Of a stretch of 64,000 nt of DNA, positions 63,796 to 64,000 are shown in pieces. The DNA lies in NCBI RefSeq assembly GCF_003130705.1, contig NZ_CP021354.1:2294001-2358000 (forward strand), given 5' to 3'. Position 1 is the stretch's first letter; each line of letters opens with the position of its first letter. This stretch comes from Rhodococcus oxybenzonivorans (GTDB lineage Bacteria > Actinomycetota > Actinomycetes > Mycobacteriales > Mycobacteriaceae). The notes beneath the pieces are model-generated. The model was not told the DNA's origin and made no database searches. It saw nothing but the letters and a program-made list of their open reading frames with translations. The translations under genes and the position numbers were made by a program.

Positions 63796-64000
63796 GTGAA
63801 GTCGTATCAGGGAAGGCCGCACGCAGAAACGGCGCACGCACGGACAACGGATAAGGCGACTCGGCCCCGTATCCGGGAGTTGTGGCCGTACGCGCGCGAG
63901 CATCGGCGGCTTCTCGGTGCGGCGGTTGTGTTGTCGGTGGCTGCGGCCGGGGTGAGTCTCGCGCAACCCCTGGTGGTGGGTGGAATCATTGCCGCAGTCA
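63796..64000 (+). CDS. ABC transporter, membrane/ATPase protein (partial, runs off the right edge)
   Basis: The first 68 residues: a basic N-terminus, then RELWPYAREHRRLLGAAVVLSVAAAGVSLAQPLVVGGIIAAV, the first membrane helix and QPLVVG-type turn of ABC type-1 exporters. The ATPase domain lies beyond the window. The GTG at 63796 has AGGGGGA about 4 bases upstream. The cargo is unknown. Confidence 0.75.
   Translation, partial: MKSYQGRPHAETAHARTTDKATRPRIRELWPYAREHRRLLGAAVVLSVAAAGVSLAQPLVVGGIIAAV

Overview
The window reads as the chromosome of a high-GC, mycolate-type actinobacterium, almost certainly a Rhodococcus. Four things point there. The stretch 9.7-37.4 kb follows, gene by gene, the M. 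tuberculosis Rv2478c-Rv2457c block (ssb2, ettA, NAD-gdh, thioesterase, aglA, glbO, HNH protein, pepN, DsbA-like reductase, rpiB, nei, tRNA-Pro/tig, clpP1, clpP2, clpX), with a few insertions. Mycothiol-linked proteins are present. The protocatechuate cluster has the pcaD-pcaC fusion pcaL first described in Rhodococcus. Several genes look leaderless, as is common in actinobacteria. Species assignment (R. opacus/jostii type) is an inference.

Layout. 0-3.8 kb: start of an epoxide-hydrolase-like alpha/beta hydrolase, a FabR-like TetR regulator, then a membrane desaturase system (FAD/2Fe-2S reductase, desaturase, small unknown protein). 3.8-9.6 kb: NADP-glutamate dehydrogenase, a divergent HxlR regulator/SDR pair, tRNA-Arg, a DUF4345 protein and a CopD-CtaG fusion. 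9.7-18.5 kb: a second SSB, EttA, two hotdog thioesterases flanking the giant NAD-dependent glutamate dehydrogenase, and an unknown conserved protein. 18.5-24.5 kb: EamA transporter, GH13 glucosidase, GlbO, HNH protein, a CtaJ/DUF5130 pair (cytochrome oxidase accessory type) and DNA polymerase IV with a LexA-type box. 24.6-32.5 kb: aminopeptidase N, FAD reductase, Rv2466c-like reductase behind a SigR/SigH-like promoter, M48 protease, rpiB, nei, and a Gly-rich membrane protein. 32.7-37.4 kb: tRNA-Gly, tRNA-Pro, tig, clpP1P2, clpX.

37.5-50 kb holds two interleaved catabolic systems. The quinate/shikimate genes come in two parts: aroQ/qsuC and qsuB (37.5-39.9 kb), and an MHS transporter, a TetR regulator and a QsuD-type dehydrogenase (46.8-50 kb). 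Both halves carry the same 11-base element TAACTCACTAG just downstream of a -10 box, so they are probably one regulon. Between them sits a myo-inositol cluster (iolG, iolE-like, iolD, iolB, iolC and a divergent GntR regulator). A 22-codon ORF with its own ribosome binding site bridges iolC and iolB exactly and may be the stump of a deleted gene. QsuB makes protocatechuate, and 52-59.6 kb encodes the whole beta-ketoadipate route from it (pcaHGBLRF and the divergent pcaIJ). Together these convert quinate/shikimate to succinyl-CoA and acetyl-CoA.

50.3-52 kb has an SOS-box-controlled DUF222/HNH (13E12-type) protein and a cold-shock-like protein. 59.7-64 kb holds a mycothiol-dependent-isomerase-like protein, two uncharacterised proteins, a decayed arylsulfatase (truncated 5' end and a frameshift) and the start of an ABC transporter behind nested palindromes. 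I see no CRISPR array, insertion sequence, integrase or rRNA. I found no obviously new multigene system; the most novel material is regulatory (shared operator, LexA boxes at dinB and the HNH gene) and the iolC-iolB stump ORF.
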